Shown here: piece by piece, positions 36,701 through 46,542 of the stretch
Position numbering within the stretch: the stretch's first letter is position 1
Layout of the letters: every line of letters starts with the position of its first letter
Assembly: GCA_009781045.1 (NCBI GenBank)
Contig: WQYW01000007.1
Location: 1 to 61,683, forward strand
Source: Alphaproteobacteria bacterium
GTDB lineage: Bacteria; Pseudomonadota; Alphaproteobacteria; Rhizobiales; Xanthobacteraceae
Direction: 5' to 3'
Length of the DNA stretch: 61,683 nucleotides
Made by a program: the position numbers and the translations under genes
The notes under the pieces: model-generated
Told to the model about the DNA's origin: nothing
Databases searched by the model: none
Seen by the model: only the letters and a program-made list of their open reading frames with translations

Positions 36701-37262
36701 ATTCATGTTGGTTGGATGGCGTTGGTGAGTCAGTTGGCTCCATGGACCATCAGAATGCAGACTTTGCTGATGCCATAGCGCAATCGAAAGCGGTTCCAAC
36801 GAACTTACGATGGGTGCCCGAGTTCCAAAGCAAACGCTATTCCGGATCAGCTTCGCCATCCTGTTCTGTTTGGTGGAGACCACAATAAGTGATTGAAATA
36901 GCTTTTTAATTTGAGAACTTCGCCATTCTGCGTGGCGTGGCAGAGAGATGAATTCCGCACAGATGTTTGTACTGCCGGCGGTTGGTGGCAGCGAACCGGC
37001 GTGCTCGGGTGATGAAAGACGGTGATTAGAGGGGGAGGGGCCTTGCTCCTTCTGCGAAACATTTACTTGCCAAAGCTGTGGCTGCCTGCCCTTCACAACA
37101 TTTGGGCTGATCTCGGTCTGCCCTCAATCAATACACGCCAGTCATGGGTGGAACTATGTTGATGTCGCTGAGGTAAATTGATACCTCAAATGGAGCATGG
37201 GGTTCCATTGGGATCGACCCGAACGTTAAACGTTTCGTGACTCTTGCGGTTTTCCACCAGTG
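36701..37262. other. gap between tracrRNA and tRNA-Leu, no gene supported
   Basis: These 560 bp are less GC-rich in places than their surroundings and hold only short frames without motifs. There is no integrase and no direct repeat of the tRNA 3' end that I can see. It may be eroded sequence at the edge of the CRISPR island. Confidence 0.4.
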
Positions 37263-37351
37263 TGGTGCGGGCGGCCGGGGTCGAACCGGCATGGCACTTT
37301 CGTGCCGAGAAATTTTAAGTCTCTTGCGTCTACCTGTTTCGCCACGCCCGC
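37263..37351 (-). tRNA. tRNA-Leu (anticodon UAA)
   Basis: On the minus strand the sequence folds as a class II tRNA. The acceptor stem is GCGGGCG / CGCCCGC, the D-arm contains AACAGGTAGACGC, and the anticodon loop reads ACTTAAAAT with anticodon TAA. A long variable arm (CGGCACGAAAGTGCCG) and a T-arm (CCGGTTCGACCCCGG) follow. The CCA end is encoded. The 89-nt length and long variable arm are right for tRNA-Leu. Confidence 0.97.
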
Positions 37352-37623
37352 AAAAGTTATCAGTCCAATTTTGCAATTTTACTGACAAGTCAAGTATCAG
37401 CCAGTCAGAGTTATGAGCTAACCCAAATTCTGTCTGGGTTCGCCCTGTCTCCGGCACCCCACCCCGAAGGGCAAGGGAATGAGCCTGTTCCGGGAAGGCA
37501 CGGATTCGCTCAAGCCCTGGCCGTTCGGTCACAGACAAAAAGCGGTCGTCGAAAGCCACGCCCATCGGACGATGCGGAATCGATGATGCCTTGAGCGAAA
37601 CAGGAGACTTCCCCCAAGCCCGC

Positions 37624-37869
37624 TCAGGCTGCTTTCTCTTTGACCACGCATTCCGCAGGCCGCGCCTCGCCGGGGGCAAGGTCGGAGGCGAAGCGATAGA
37701 TCGTGGAGCAATAGGGGCAGATGATCTGATCGTCGTTGCCGAGATCGAGAAACACATGGGGATGGTCAAAAGGAGGGGTGGCGCCCACGCACATGAACTC
37801 CTGGGCACCGATCTCGATAACCGGCACGCCAGCATCGTTCTGAAAATGTGGGACGACATGATGCGACAT
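37624..37869 (-). CDS. zf-CHCC zinc-finger protein (mitochondrial complex I NDUFS6-like)
   Basis: The 81-residue protein carries the zf-CHCC pattern with an early FMCVG cysteine, FDHPHVFLDLG histidines and the C-terminal ICPYCSTIYRF pair that together bind zinc. Such proteins are found across alphaproteobacteria and resemble the NDUFS6/NUMM accessory subunit of complex I. The final residues are a variable tail. The start ATG 37869 begins MSHHVVPHF. It stands alone, with no nuo genes nearby. Confidence 0.85.
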   Translation of the reverse strand: MSHHVVPHFQNDAGVPVIEIGAQEFMCVGATPPFDHPHVFLDLGNDDQIICPYCSTIYRFASDLAPGEARPAECVVKEKAA

Positions 37870-38098
37870 CGTGACTCATCCTGGGTGTGAATGCAGGGAC
37901 ACGGCAACATTTGACGCGGCGGACCATACAAGCGGGGGGGCCCGATTGCCAGCCCGGTGCCATCAAAATTTCCCTGCCCGTAAAAAGGCTTGTGCAGCAT
38001 GTTTCCGCCTCAGAAAAGCCTTCTTTCGTCGGGGGTGTTGTGGCACGGTTCAGATAAGATCTGTATTGAAGGAGGGCGGTCTTTTTTCGGGTTGAGCG

Positions 38099-39265
38099 AT
38101 GCGTTGGGCAGACATCAGGGGCCTGCGACGGCTGCGAGTGCGACGGCTGCGAATCAGGGTGGCAGGGCTGATCCTGTTGACGCTGGCCCTGATGCTTTTG
38201 CTGCCCCGCGCCCATGAGGCGGCCGTCATGCTTGCAGCGCAGGATGACCCCGCGGCACTGTCAGAGCGAAGGCTGGATTCGGTTCTGGCCAGGGACGGTG
38301 GGGCCGTGATCGAGAGCAATATTGCCGCAGCGCTCGCCGAGGGGGACGCGGATCTCGCCAACAGCTTCCTTGAACTGGCACGTTCACGCAATATTGTGCT
38401 GCCCGATTCCGTCGTCAGCCAGGTCGAGGACGCGGTCGCCGCGGAACGGTCAACGCTCCATGTTGCCAAACGCTTTGCCACCGGCCTGGTGACGGGGAGC
38501 GCAGACGATGTTGCCAGCCTCTCCGGCACCGTGGTCGGCGATCTCTTCGTTATCGGCGACATCCGCGATGTGGTGCGTGAGGGCAAACATATTGCCGTGG
38601 GTGAGGAGGCCGACCACCTGGTGCTGGGTCTGGCGGCGACCGGGCTTGCAGTGACCGGAGCGACCTATGTCTCGCTGGGCGGGTTTGCCCCGGTCCGGGC
38701 CGGTGTCACAATGGTCAAGGATGCCCGCAAGCTGGGTCGGCTTGGTAAGGGGCTGGCAGAATGGGCTGGTCGCGTCGCCCGGGATGTCGTGGACACCAAA
38801 GTCCTGCGGGAGGCGGTGGCCTCCGGCTCCCTGATGCGCCCGGGGCAGACCATTGGCGCCATCAAGGCGGCGTTCCGGGTCGAGAAGGCAGGGGGGCTGG
38901 TGCGGCTCGGCAAGGATGTGGCGCGGGTGACCACCAGCAGCGGCACCAGGGGGGCGCTGGATGTGCTCAAGATCGCCGAAGGCCCCAAAGATGTGTCGCG
39001 CGCCGCGAAGCTGGCGGAGAAAATGGGTGGCAAAACCAGGGCGGTAATCAAGCTTCTGGGCCGTGGCGCACTGCTCATTCTCGCCGGCCTGATGCAATTG
39101 GTGTGGTGGCTGTTTGCGGCACTGTTTGCACTTTTCGGGGTGCTGTCGGCGATCAAGTCGACCACCGAGCGGACCACCCGCTTCGCGATCCGGCGCGGCA
39201 AGGCGCGCCGTCGCCGTCGTGAACTCGCTGCCGCGGCCCTTCAGACGGTCAGATGCGCGGCCTAA
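38099..39265 (+). CDS. membrane protein, unknown function
   Basis: The 388-residue protein has an N-terminal membrane segment (VAGLILLTLALMLLLP), a long region with weakly hydrophobic helices (AGLAATGLAVTGATYVSLGG) and charged amphipathic stretches. A strong C-terminal membrane helix (LILAGLMQLVWWLFAALFALFGVLSAI) and a basic Arg-rich end (RRGKARRRRRE) follow. I do not recognise a domain. It precedes the alpha/beta hydrolase by 40 bp on the same strand and may be co-transcribed. Confidence 0.7.
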   Translation: MRWADIRGLRRLRVRRLRIRVAGLILLTLALMLLLPRAHEAAVMLAAQDDPAALSERRLDSVLARDGGAVIESNIAAALAEGDADLANSFLELARSRNIVLPDSVVSQVEDAVAAERSTLHVAKRFATGLVTGSADDVASLSGTVVGDLFVIGDIRDVVREGKHIAVGEEADHLVLGLAATGLAVTGATYVSLGGFAPVRAGVTMVKDARKLGRLGKGLAEWAGRVARDVVDTKVLREAVASGSLMRPGQTIGAIKAAFRVEKAGGLVRLGKDVARVTTSSGTRGALDVLKIAEGPKDVSRAAKLAEKMGGKTRAVIKLLGRGALLILAGLMQLVWWLFAALFALFGVLSAIKSTTERTTRFAIRRGKARRRRRELAAAALQTVRCAA

Positions 39266-39305
39266 CCCCTGCCTGTTTCTCAAGACCCGACATTGGGATG
39301 GACCG

Positions 39306-40061
39306 ATGCTGAGTTTTCACAATGGAGCGGCTGAAATCGCCTATCTCGACGAGGGCGAGGGCGACCCGATCTTTCTGATTCATGGCTTTGCCTCGAGCAG
39401 ATATGTGAACTGGATCTATCCGGGCTGGGTGTCGGAACTCTGCAGGGCCGGCCGTCGGGTGATCGCACCCGACAATCGCGGCCATGGCGAGTCGACCCGG
39501 TTCCACGATCAGGCGCAATATTCCATTCCCCATCTGGCAGGCGACGTGCTGGCTCTGATGGATCATCTCGCCATCCCGCGCGCCGATGTCATGGGCTATT
39601 CGATGGGGGCACGGATCGCGGCCTGGCTTGCCTGCAATCACGCCGAACGGCTCCGCACGGTCATCCTCGCCGGCATCGGGTTTGAGGGATTGATCGCCGG
39701 CAGGGGGCCGGGAGAAGAGGTTGCACTGGCGCTCGATGCGGCCTCGATCGACGATGTCACTGATCCGGTGGGGCGCAGTTTTCGCGATTTCGCCGAAAAA
39801 ACCAGGTCGGATCGCAAGGCCCTGGCGGCGTGCCTTCGTGCGACACGGCGTTACATGACCGAAGAGGAGATGGCGCGCATCAGGGTCCCGGTCCTGATCG
39901 CGGTCGGCACAAGAGACGATATTGCGGGCTCCGCACAGGCGCTCGCTGCGGTCATTCCAGGTGCGGAAGTGCTCGACATTCCCGATCGCGACCATATGCG
40001 CGCGGTTGGCGACAGGGTCTTCAAGAACGGTGTGGTGGATTTCCTCTCCCGCCACCCATGA
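39306..40061 (+). CDS. alpha/beta hydrolase
   Basis: The 251-residue protein is a single-domain alpha/beta hydrolase. The nucleophile elbow is GYSMGARIA (Ser), the oxyanion region is IHGFASSRYVN, and the acid and base are in IAVGTRDDIAG (Asp) and DIPDRDHMRAVGD (His). The substrate is not known. The ATG at 39306 (MLSFHNGAAEIAY) gives the usual first strand; the longer frame reads into the previous gene. It converges with the following minus-strand gene. Confidence 0.87.
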   Translation: MLSFHNGAAEIAYLDEGEGDPIFLIHGFASSRYVNWIYPGWVSELCRAGRRVIAPDNRGHGESTRFHDQAQYSIPHLAGDVLALMDHLAIPRADVMGYSMGARIAAWLACNHAERLRTVILAGIGFEGLIAGRGPGEEVALALDAASIDDVTDPVGRSFRDFAEKTRSDRKALAACLRATRRYMTEEEMARIRVPVLIAVGTRDDIAGSAQALAAVIPGAEVLDIPDRDHMRAVGDRVFKNGVVDFLSRHP

Positions 40062-40070
40062 TGGCTCCCC

Positions 40071-41444
40071 TTATGATGATCCGGGGGGCTCCTGCGCCTC
40101 GCTGTTGCCGAAATGCCGTGTCGCAGCGATCAGCACCACGAAGGTCGCCACCCAGACCATGCGTGCACCATAACGGTCATGCGGTCCTGAGATCACGCCG
40201 CAGATGAAGGCGTTGCCAAGGAGCGCGATCGTCACCGTGGTGGCGAGAAGCGTCAGACCGTCAAACCGGCGTCGGATCACGGCGTGGCCGAGCAGGCCGA
40301 GCAGTGCCAGCATTGAGGCCAGGGCGACGGGCACGTGGAGCCAGTTGACGTAATCAAAATTGATCTCCCAGTGCTGCTGGCGTGCCGCACGCATCATCCT
40401 GACCTGGGAGGGCACAAAACGCTCAATGATGCCATAGGTGTGGGGGATCCAGCCGTTGGTGCCTTCACCGGTGGCCACAGAGATGAGCTGCTGGCCGGTG
40501 GCACGCAATGCCGCCTCAGCCTGCCAGGCCGGGTATTCGGCAAGCGAGCGCAGGACGATGTGACTCATCTCAGGGTCCAGCCCCTCAAAGCGGCCGAGGA
40601 TGTTGAACATGCTCTGGCCCCACAGGAATTCATCGGCGGTCGCCGGCAATTCGTGGCGGTAGGGGCACAGCTTGAGCTTCTCCTGGGGGCAGTGATCGTG
40701 GAGATAACGTGCCACAATGCCGTCCTGCATCATGCGGCCGAAGGCGACGCCGTAGCCGCCGGGGGTCCAGGCCCAGGTCCCGGACAGGGCGAAATTGGCG
40801 ACAAGCAGCATCGCGCTGCCGGCGACGATGGTCAGGCTGCCCTGTGCCAGCCCGGAAAGCGGCAGGCGTCTGCCAAGCAGGGGCCGCGCCATCCAGCCGA
40901 CAATGCACAGGCCGAACAGCACGCCGAGGGTGGCGCTGTGGGTGGCAGCGCCAAAGGCGGTGAAAATGAACAGCGAAAACCGCTCAAGTCTGGAAATCCT
41001 GTTGCCATGGACGGTCAGCACGAACAGCGACAGCACGGCGAGCCCGGCAAAGATGTCGGTCAGGAGCATGCTCGCCAGCCAGGGCAGCGCGGTCGACAGC
41101 ATCAACAGCAGAGAGATAGTGACGAAACGGAAGGTCCGCATCGCTCCCAGCACCCGCAGCGTCAGCTGCAGCAGCCACAGAGTGGCGAGGGCCTGGACGA
41201 AGAGGTTGAGCCAGAAATTCGAGGTTTCGCCGAGATGGAGATAAAGACCAAAGACCGTGGATCGGCTGGGAACCAGATATCCTTCATACCAGCGCGCCAG
41301 ATAACCCCCGGTGTCCCATTGCAGCAGGGGATATCCGTTCCATATCGCCGGGGCGATCAGAAGCAGGGGCAGCAGGCTCAGGACGGCCAGACGCAGCCAT
41401 GTCGGGTTCCCGGAACTCCGGGCGCGGGCTAATGCGGTAAAAAT
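40071..41444 (-). CDS. multi-pass membrane protein with no standard start codon
   Basis: The open frame encodes a membrane protein with about nine helices. Codons upstream of the first GTG (41153) are clearly coding: they give WLNLFVQALATLWLLQL and ITAPAI-like hydrophobic segments in good codon use. The open frame reaches about 41505, yet no ATG, GTG or TTG occurs in frame above 41153. An ATT at 41442-41444 lies 7 nt after a GGAGGG (41452-41457). I mark that as the likely start, giving 457 residues. Its function is unknown. The soluble loop PGGYGVAFGRMMQDGIVARY and the helix pattern suggest a glycosyltransferase-C-like or EpsG-like polytopic protein. Confidence 0.6.
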   Translation of the reverse strand: MFTALARARSSGNPTWLRLAVLSLLPLLLIAPAIWNGYPLLQWDTGGYLARWYEGYLVPSRSTVFGLYLHLGETSNFWLNLFVQALATLWLLQLTLRVLGAMRTFRFVTISLLLMLSTALPWLASMLLTDIFAGLAVLSLFVLTVHGNRISRLERFSLFIFTAFGAATHSATLGVLFGLCIVGWMARPLLGRRLPLSGLAQGSLTIVAGSAMLLVANFALSGTWAWTPGGYGVAFGRMMQDGIVARYLHDHCPQEKLKLCPYRHELPATADEFLWGQSMFNILGRFEGLDPEMSHIVLRSLAEYPAWQAEAALRATGQQLISVATGEGTNGWIPHTYGIIERFVPSQVRMMRAARQQHWEINFDYVNWLHVPVALASMLALLGLLGHAVIRRRFDGLTLLATTVTIALLGNAFICGVISGPHDRYGARMVWVATFVVLIAATRHFGNSEAQEPPGSS

Positions 41445-41697
41445 GATACCACCCTCCAGTTTGGGCTCAGCCCGGAAGTGACGGTCATGGCAGAATTTCC
41501 AGTGATTTCATATTGATAAGTGAAAATGTGGTTGCTTTATGACGGTTTTTGACCACTCTTTAAACCCGGGAGCAGAATAATCCCGGTAGCGACATTGTTC
41601 CTACCCAAATAAGGCGGATTCAGTCACTTGCGCCGGGAACCAAAAGGGACTTGGCGGGTTATACGTGTTATAGACCCGTGGTTCGAAAGTTACGTTT

Positions 41698-42522
41698 ATG
41701 ACAATCCATCAGATCAATCCAGCCGCCAGACTGACCTCCTTTGATCCGATCTGGGATCGGATCCGTGGTGAGGCGGAAGCCATGGTAAGCCGCGAGCCTG
41801 AACTCGCGACCTTCATCTATTCAACGGTGCTGCACCACAGCCGGCTTGAGGATGCGGTGGTCCATCGCCTTGCTGACCGGCTCGACCACACCTCGCTGTC
41901 GGGCGATCTGGTGCGCCAGACCTTCAACGACGCACTGCGCGACGAACCTGATCTCGGCAATGCCTTCCGCGTTGATTTGATGGCGGTTTTTGACCGCGAC
42001 CCCGCGGTTTCACGCTTCATTGATCCCTTGCTCTATTTCAAGGGCTTCCATGCCATCCAGGCCTACCGTCTGGCGCACTGGCTGTATCGCCGGGGGCGCC
42101 GTGACTTTGCCTATTATCTGCAGAGCCAGTCCTCGTCGGTGTTCCAGACCGACATCAACCCGGCGGCAAAAATCGGCCGTGGCATCTTTCTCGATCACGC
42201 CACCGGTTTCGTCTGTGGCGAGACTGCGGTGATCGAGGACAATGTCTCGATCCTGCACGGCGTCACCCTGGGTGGCACCGGCAAGGAACATTATGACCGT
42301 CATCCCAAGATCCGCCATGGCGTCCTGATCGGGGCGGGGGCGAAAATCCTTGGAAATATCGAAATCGGACACTGCGCACGTATCGCTGCAGGCTCGGTGG
42401 TGCTCAAGCCGGTTCCCGACAATGTCACGGTTGCCGGGGTTCCGGCCCGGATTGTCGGCGAATCCGGCTGCATTGAGCCGTCGCGTGCCATGGACCAGAT
42501 GCTCAACGGAATGGGGATCTAA
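41698..42522 (+). CDS. cysE: CysE, serine O-acetyltransferase
   Basis: CysE transfers acetyl from acetyl-CoA to serine, the first step of cysteine synthesis. The 274-residue protein has the helical N-terminal domain (IWDRIRGEAEAMVSREPELA) and a C-terminal left-handed beta-helix built from hexapeptide repeats (GRGIFLDHATGFVCGETAVIEDNVSILHGVTLGGTG). The catalytic histidines lie in LDHATG and ILHGVT. The C-terminal tail (GCIEPSRAMDQMLNGMGI) ends in the Ile typical of a cysteine-synthase-complex tail. The DUF3126 gene follows by 69 bp, a common order in this clade. Confidence 0.95.
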   Translation: MTIHQINPAARLTSFDPIWDRIRGEAEAMVSREPELATFIYSTVLHHSRLEDAVVHRLADRLDHTSLSGDLVRQTFNDALRDEPDLGNAFRVDLMAVFDRDPAVSRFIDPLLYFKGFHAIQAYRLAHWLYRRGRRDFAYYLQSQSSSVFQTDINPAAKIGRGIFLDHATGFVCGETAVIEDNVSILHGVTLGGTGKEHYDRHPKIRHGVLIGAGAKILGNIEIGHCARIAAGSVVLKPVPDNVTVAGVPARIVGESGCIEPSRAMDQMLNGMGI

Positions 42523-42591
42523 CCAGATAAGTTGCTGGCAGTTCCATTCGTCTCGTCTTAAAGTCCCCGCCACTCAGATCTGGCATTGGAG

Positions 42592-42816
42592 ATGGCTGTG
42601 GACGTAAAGGAAGTGAGGAAGCTGGACGCTTATCTCAAGCGCGTGTTCGGCAATCCGGCGATTCGTGTCGTGCCCCGGCAGAAGAAGAATGATTCGGCCG
42701 ATGTTTTCATCGGCGATGAATTCATTGCCGTGCTGTTCGTCGATGACGAGGATGGCGATCATTCCTATCAGTTCGAGATGTCGATCCTTGAGGAGGATCT
42801 CGCCGATCAGGCCTGA
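42592..42816 (+). CDS. DUF3126-family protein
   Basis: The 74-residue protein begins MAVDVKEVRKLDAYLKRVFG and continues with VVPRQKKNDSADVFIGDEFIAVLFVDDEDGDHSYQF, the DUF3126 pattern. It is a small acidic alpha/beta protein of unknown function, present across alphaproteobacteria and often found beside cysE. ATG 42592 is the start used by relatives; ATG 42586 two codons upstream is possible. Confidence 0.9.
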   Translation: MAVDVKEVRKLDAYLKRVFGNPAIRVVPRQKKNDSADVFIGDEFIAVLFVDDEDGDHSYQFEMSILEEDLADQA

Positions 42817-43515
42817 TTGTTGCCGGCTGTTGCCCGCGGGAAACCCGGGCAGGGCGAGTTCAGTCCATGACAGGGCGCTGGAACGAAAGCCGGCGCCATC
42901 CCGGCAAAGAAGAGTGCTGCAATCCCTGCGGGTTGCGGTGACTGGAAGTCATCGGATGCCCGCCAGGTCTGCGCGGGTCGGTTTCGTGTTCTCGCGGGGC
43001 GCCCCGGTGACACCTTATCCGGCTTCATCCGGTTCTTTTGCGCGCGCTGGTCCGGCGTCGCCCGGTCGGGACCCTTGGGGACCCTTGGGGACCCTCGGGG
43101 TGCTATTCCCTGTCGGCACAGCCCCCGGGTTTCGGGCGCGGCGCCAGCTGGCGGGCTGGGAGGTGGCAATCTTGCGCAGACAGAAATCAGGGATGGCCTG
43201 CTGTGGGGAGAAACAGGCGAATCGCACCCTGTGCCATGGCATCCGGCACCATCGGATCCGTTTCCCGCGCGGCCGCATTCCATAGGGCGGGCGCGCGGTT
43301 TACGGGGGGAGTTGGCTCGGCTGTGCTGAGGTAAACGGCCGGAGATTGAATGTCTCCCGGCACGAAAATGCCAGGTGCCGGTTCCGAGACCGAACCGATC
43401 CCGCTTTACAGAAAGAAAGCCGTGCCAGGCGCAGCCGATCATCCCTGTGCGGCGGCACACCCCGCCTGCCGCGTGTGCAACGCCGGTCGGGGGGCGCGCC
43501 TGTCCCCGGCCTGGG
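42817..43515. other. intergenic stretch with a short tandem repeat
   Basis: No reading frame here has a recognisable motif. At 43069-43100 the decamer GGGACCCTTG is repeated three times, the last copy ending TCG. The rest is GC-rich sequence lacking strong hairpins. It separates cysE/DUF3126 from the TadG-like gene. Confidence 0.5.
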
Positions 43516-44733
43516 CTATTTCGTAAGCCTCACCATGCCGCCCGGACCGCCCCCCTGGTTGAAGTTGGGATTGGCCGCGCATTCCGTCGCGACCCTGAAG
43601 GTGAAGTCCTGGGTCTCCCAGGCGTAATTGCTGATCGGCCCATTCAGCGTGTCTTCCCACGCCTGGGTCACGTTCTTGGTGCAATCGAAGTACTTCAGAA
43701 GCGAGCCCGCGGTGTCAAGCGGGATCGGTGAGCCGTTGACGTAAAGATGAGGAGGAGCACCGGTTATCGGCGTGTTTGTGCCGGAAGGTGCAATCTGCAC
43801 CGGATTCTTGTTGGTGTAGAGCGTAAATGTCGTCAACTGGCCAGCCTTGTACTCGGCGGTGGTGGTCTTGTCACGCCCGGCCGGCAGGGCGGTGCAGGAC
43901 ACGTAGGACGGGGGGTTCGCTGGAGATCTGGTGAATCCGCTGTCCATCTTTGTGTCGTCACAGCCATCGGTCCAGACCTGCATTGACAGATAGCCAAAAT
44001 CATAGTCCGAGCCGAGTTCAATCGCCGGGCATACGCTGCCCGGGCAGCTTACGCACTTCTGGCCGGTGAGAGCCTGACAGACATCTCCTTTCACACCCGC
44101 ACCGGCGGTTCGATCGCTGGGCTGGTAGATGATGCTTGCGACAGGCGCTTCCCAGACGTTGCCGGGTTTGTGGGTCCAGATGGTGACCTTCTTCCAGGAC
44201 CACCCTTTCACGTCCGAGACCGTGAACTTTACGCTCTTCGGCTGCAGGTTTCCGGACACAGGGGTTCCGGCAGCGGACGCGACTTTGACGGGCAGCGTCC
44301 GCACCCCCGTGAATGCACCGACCAGCATCGTCGGGAGGTCTCCGTTGGCAGAACAGGTGAACGTCGACCCGTCTTTCGCGCAACTCAAGGTCGGAAGTGA
44401 CTCCACCGATCGGGCGGCCACTGTGTTTATGAGACCCGCCTTGAAAAAGCTGTCGGCGTATTCGGTGGTCATCTGGTTGGCTTTTACGGCGGACACGACC
44501 GAATTGTCGAGTGCGACCTGCATGGCGGCCCGTTCGGCGCTCCATCGGGCAAATTCGATTGTGACTGCGGCCATCAACAGCAACACAGTCGCGGTCAGCG
44601 CGAATGTGATCGAGACCGAACCGGATGCGCTGCGTCGAATCGCGCGAAATAAAGTCTGACATGCGGCTGCACGGAATAGGGTTGCACAGGTGCGACCAAC
44701 AGTTCGAAAGGCATCACCCAGGAGAAAATACAT
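43516..44733 (-). CDS. TadE/TadG-like pilus assembly protein
   Basis: The 405-residue protein has the TadE-like N-terminus: SGSVSITFALTATVLLLMAAVTIEFARW, a membrane helix beginning after a Gly/Ser processing-like segment, then DNSVVSAVKA. A long periplasmic domain follows with many cysteines (CQALTGQKCVSCPGSVCPA), which could form disulfides. TadG-type proteins are minor pseudopilins of Flp/Tad pili. No other tad genes are present here, so it is an orphan. I chose ATG 44733 (MYFLLGDAF); the ATG five codons upstream is possible. Confidence 0.75.
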   Translation of the reverse strand: MYFLLGDAFRTVGRTCATLFRAAACQTLFRAIRRSASGSVSITFALTATVLLLMAAVTIEFARWSAERAAMQVALDNSVVSAVKANQMTTEYADSFFKAGLINTVAARSVESLPTLSCAKDGSTFTCSANGDLPTMLVGAFTGVRTLPVKVASAAGTPVSGNLQPKSVKFTVSDVKGWSWKKVTIWTHKPGNVWEAPVASIIYQPSDRTAGAGVKGDVCQALTGQKCVSCPGSVCPAIELGSDYDFGYLSMQVWTDGCDDTKMDSGFTRSPANPPSYVSCTALPAGRDKTTTAEYKAGQLTTFTLYTNKNPVQIAPSGTNTPITGAPPHLYVNGSPIPLDTAGSLLKYFDCTKNVTQAWEDTLNGPISNYAWETQDFTFRVATECAANPNFNQGGGPGGMVRLTK

Positions 44734-44748
44734 CGCTCTTAACCTCAA

Positions 44749-45239
44749 ATGCCGGATTTCTTGGTATATATAGATTGCTGACTCTGGATATTGTAGTCGT
44801 AATATTTAATGCGTTTAACGCAATCTTGATCCGAACTATAAAAATTGAATGAATTCCCGCCAATGGCCCTGTTCTGCAGGAACAATTCCGCTCGGCGGAC
44901 CCGGTTTGCCGCGAGAGGAGGCGGAAGCGGGCGCGGCACGGTGGTTTCCTGCGTCCCGTTAACCATCGCATGAGGGAGGTGGCGGAACATGCGCGCTTCG
45001 ATCTTTCGTCCACCCGCGCACCGGGAATGGAGAATGAGACGCAATTCGCCGGCTGAACAGGATTTGTCTGTTTCTGCCGGGCTTGCCCGTGTCCCGACCC
45101 GGCGCGTGCAGGTCTGGCTTTGCCGCAGGCAGTTGCTGCTGCCGGAGGTATCCGGAAAGCTGCGGTTGCCGACGCCTCCGGCAGCGCCCAGGGATGTGCC
45201 CCTGCGTTCGAAAGACGGACCCGGCCGGCGCGGGGCCCG
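44749..45239. other. intergenic stretch, no gene supported
   Basis: This is the upstream region of the TadG-like gene. It contains an AT-richer patch at 44740-44860 that could hold its promoter, but I cannot pair -35 and -10 elements with confidence. No gene or RNA is evident. Confidence 0.4.
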
Positions 45240-45935
45240 TCAGCGCTGCCGCGGGCTTCGCAGGAGCACCGTCAGCCGTTCAATGGCGGCAGCAACGTCG
45301 CGCCACGCGCCATGCAGCCAGCTTCGTGGAAAGCGGAAGATGAGGTCGGCACTCTCGATCCGGCGCTCGACGAGACACATTCCTGGTGTGGTGGCGTCAC
45401 GGGTGCAGCGGGCATTGAAGGCGGGGTCGATGGCAGAAAACAGATCCTCACCGGCATAGGGGCTGTCGGCATGGAACCGGCGCATCACAAGGCCATCCTC
45501 GGGCATGGTCGCCGGGGGGTCGAGATAGCGTGGATAGATTGCGCTGATGCGGGTTTCGGGTGGCATGGCCGGGTCGAAGACGGCGATCGAAAGGAAAATG
45601 CGATCAAGCGGCCGACCGGCTTCATTGATGGTGTTGGCGGTGACCCGCTTGGCGGGGCCGGGAGGAGCGAGCGAGGGGAAAAGAAAGTCGAGGTCGATGC
45701 GTTCCTGTGGGCCGGCCTGGCGCTGGACCTTCATGCGGATCGCCGCCGTCGGAACGTTGAACACCGTGCCGCCAATGCTGATCGGCAGCATGGGACTGGT
45801 GCCCGATGTTCCCGCTGCAAAGGTCGGCCAGAGCAGATGCGTGACGACCGTGGTCGCGGCCACGGCGAGAGTGACGGCAAGTGTGATCGGGAGGAGATAG
45901 GTTCGGTTTCTGACCTTGCGGGCCTGCGCCATCAT
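45240..45935 (-). CDS. conserved-type single-pass membrane protein, unknown
   Basis: The 231-residue protein has one N-terminal membrane helix (YLLPITLAVTLAVAATTVVTHLL) and a periplasmic domain with a beta-rich pattern (MLPISIGGTVFNVPTAAIRMKVQ; RIFLSIAVFDPAMPPETR). Cysteines at ARCTRDATTPGMCLVE may pair. Relatives are likely in Hyphomicrobiales, but I do not recognise a named family. The start at 45935 (MMAQARKVRN) removes 53 upstream residues that lack coding character. Confidence 0.65.
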   Translation of the reverse strand: MMAQARKVRNRTYLLPITLAVTLAVAATTVVTHLLWPTFAAGTSGTSPMLPISIGGTVFNVPTAAIRMKVQRQAGPQERIDLDFLFPSLAPPGPAKRVTANTINEAGRPLDRIFLSIAVFDPAMPPETRISAIYPRYLDPPATMPEDGLVMRRFHADSPYAGEDLFSAIDPAFNARCTRDATTPGMCLVERRIESADLIFRFPRSWLHGAWRDVAAAIERLTVLLRSPRQR

Positions 45936-46542
45936 TGGCCTCTGTCGGCTCAGGAGGCTGCGAATCTGCGCAGGATCATGCCACGCTGCGCCAGAACATG
46001 CGCGCTCTGTCGCGCCACGCTTCACAGTTTCACACATGCACGATTGTCCCCGGAGGGGCCGCTCCCTTGCGGTCGCGAGCCTGCGTTCAGCCATCCTGCG
46101 GATGGGCCGTGGTGAGGGCTGTCGTCACAATCGCCGCATGCAGCGCTGCCGTGCCCCCTGCAATACATGCACCACAATAGATGGACCACCCGCGTTGCCG
46201 AAGGCGCCGCGCTGGCGGCGGCAGCCTGTGGCCGGGACCAGACTGGTTTGCGGCCGACTCTGCCCTCTCCAGGGCTTTCAACTGCAGATCCCCCATGGGG
46301 AGGGCTGCCCGCCAGCATGGCCGCCGGATGTGCCGGAAAGCCGGGTACAGGCCTTCGGCCATGGCAGCCGATCGCCAGGCGCGTATTTTCGTGCCGCTCC
46401 GGGGGGCTGTGGCCCTGGAGGACGGCCGGATTTGCCCTGTTGCGCCAGAGTTGCAGACGTAACGGCGCAAACCTCGGGTTGAAACGAACCGCCCAAGCTG
46501 TAAATCCCTGTTTTCAGCCGGGGATGGAAACAGGAGAATAGC
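45936..46542. other. divergent intergenic region before the gamma carbonic anhydrase
   Basis: Long open frames here on the minus strand run antisense to the carbonic anhydrase gene and are shadows. No motif, strong hairpin or tRNA is seen. It would hold the promoters of the flanking divergent genes. Confidence 0.4.

Noticed and set aside
36604..36888. 94-codon plus-strand frame at the tracrRNA
   Set aside because: It starts inside the anti-repeat, includes the terminator hairpin and lacks a ribosome binding site.
36701..37262. Integrase or attachment site next to tRNA-Leu
   Set aside because: No integrase motif and no repeat of the tRNA 3' end was found in the flanking sequence.
37128..38000. 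290-codon minus-strand frame overlapping tRNA-Leu
   Set aside because: It runs through the tRNA gene and the zf-CHCC gene in another frame and shows no domain.
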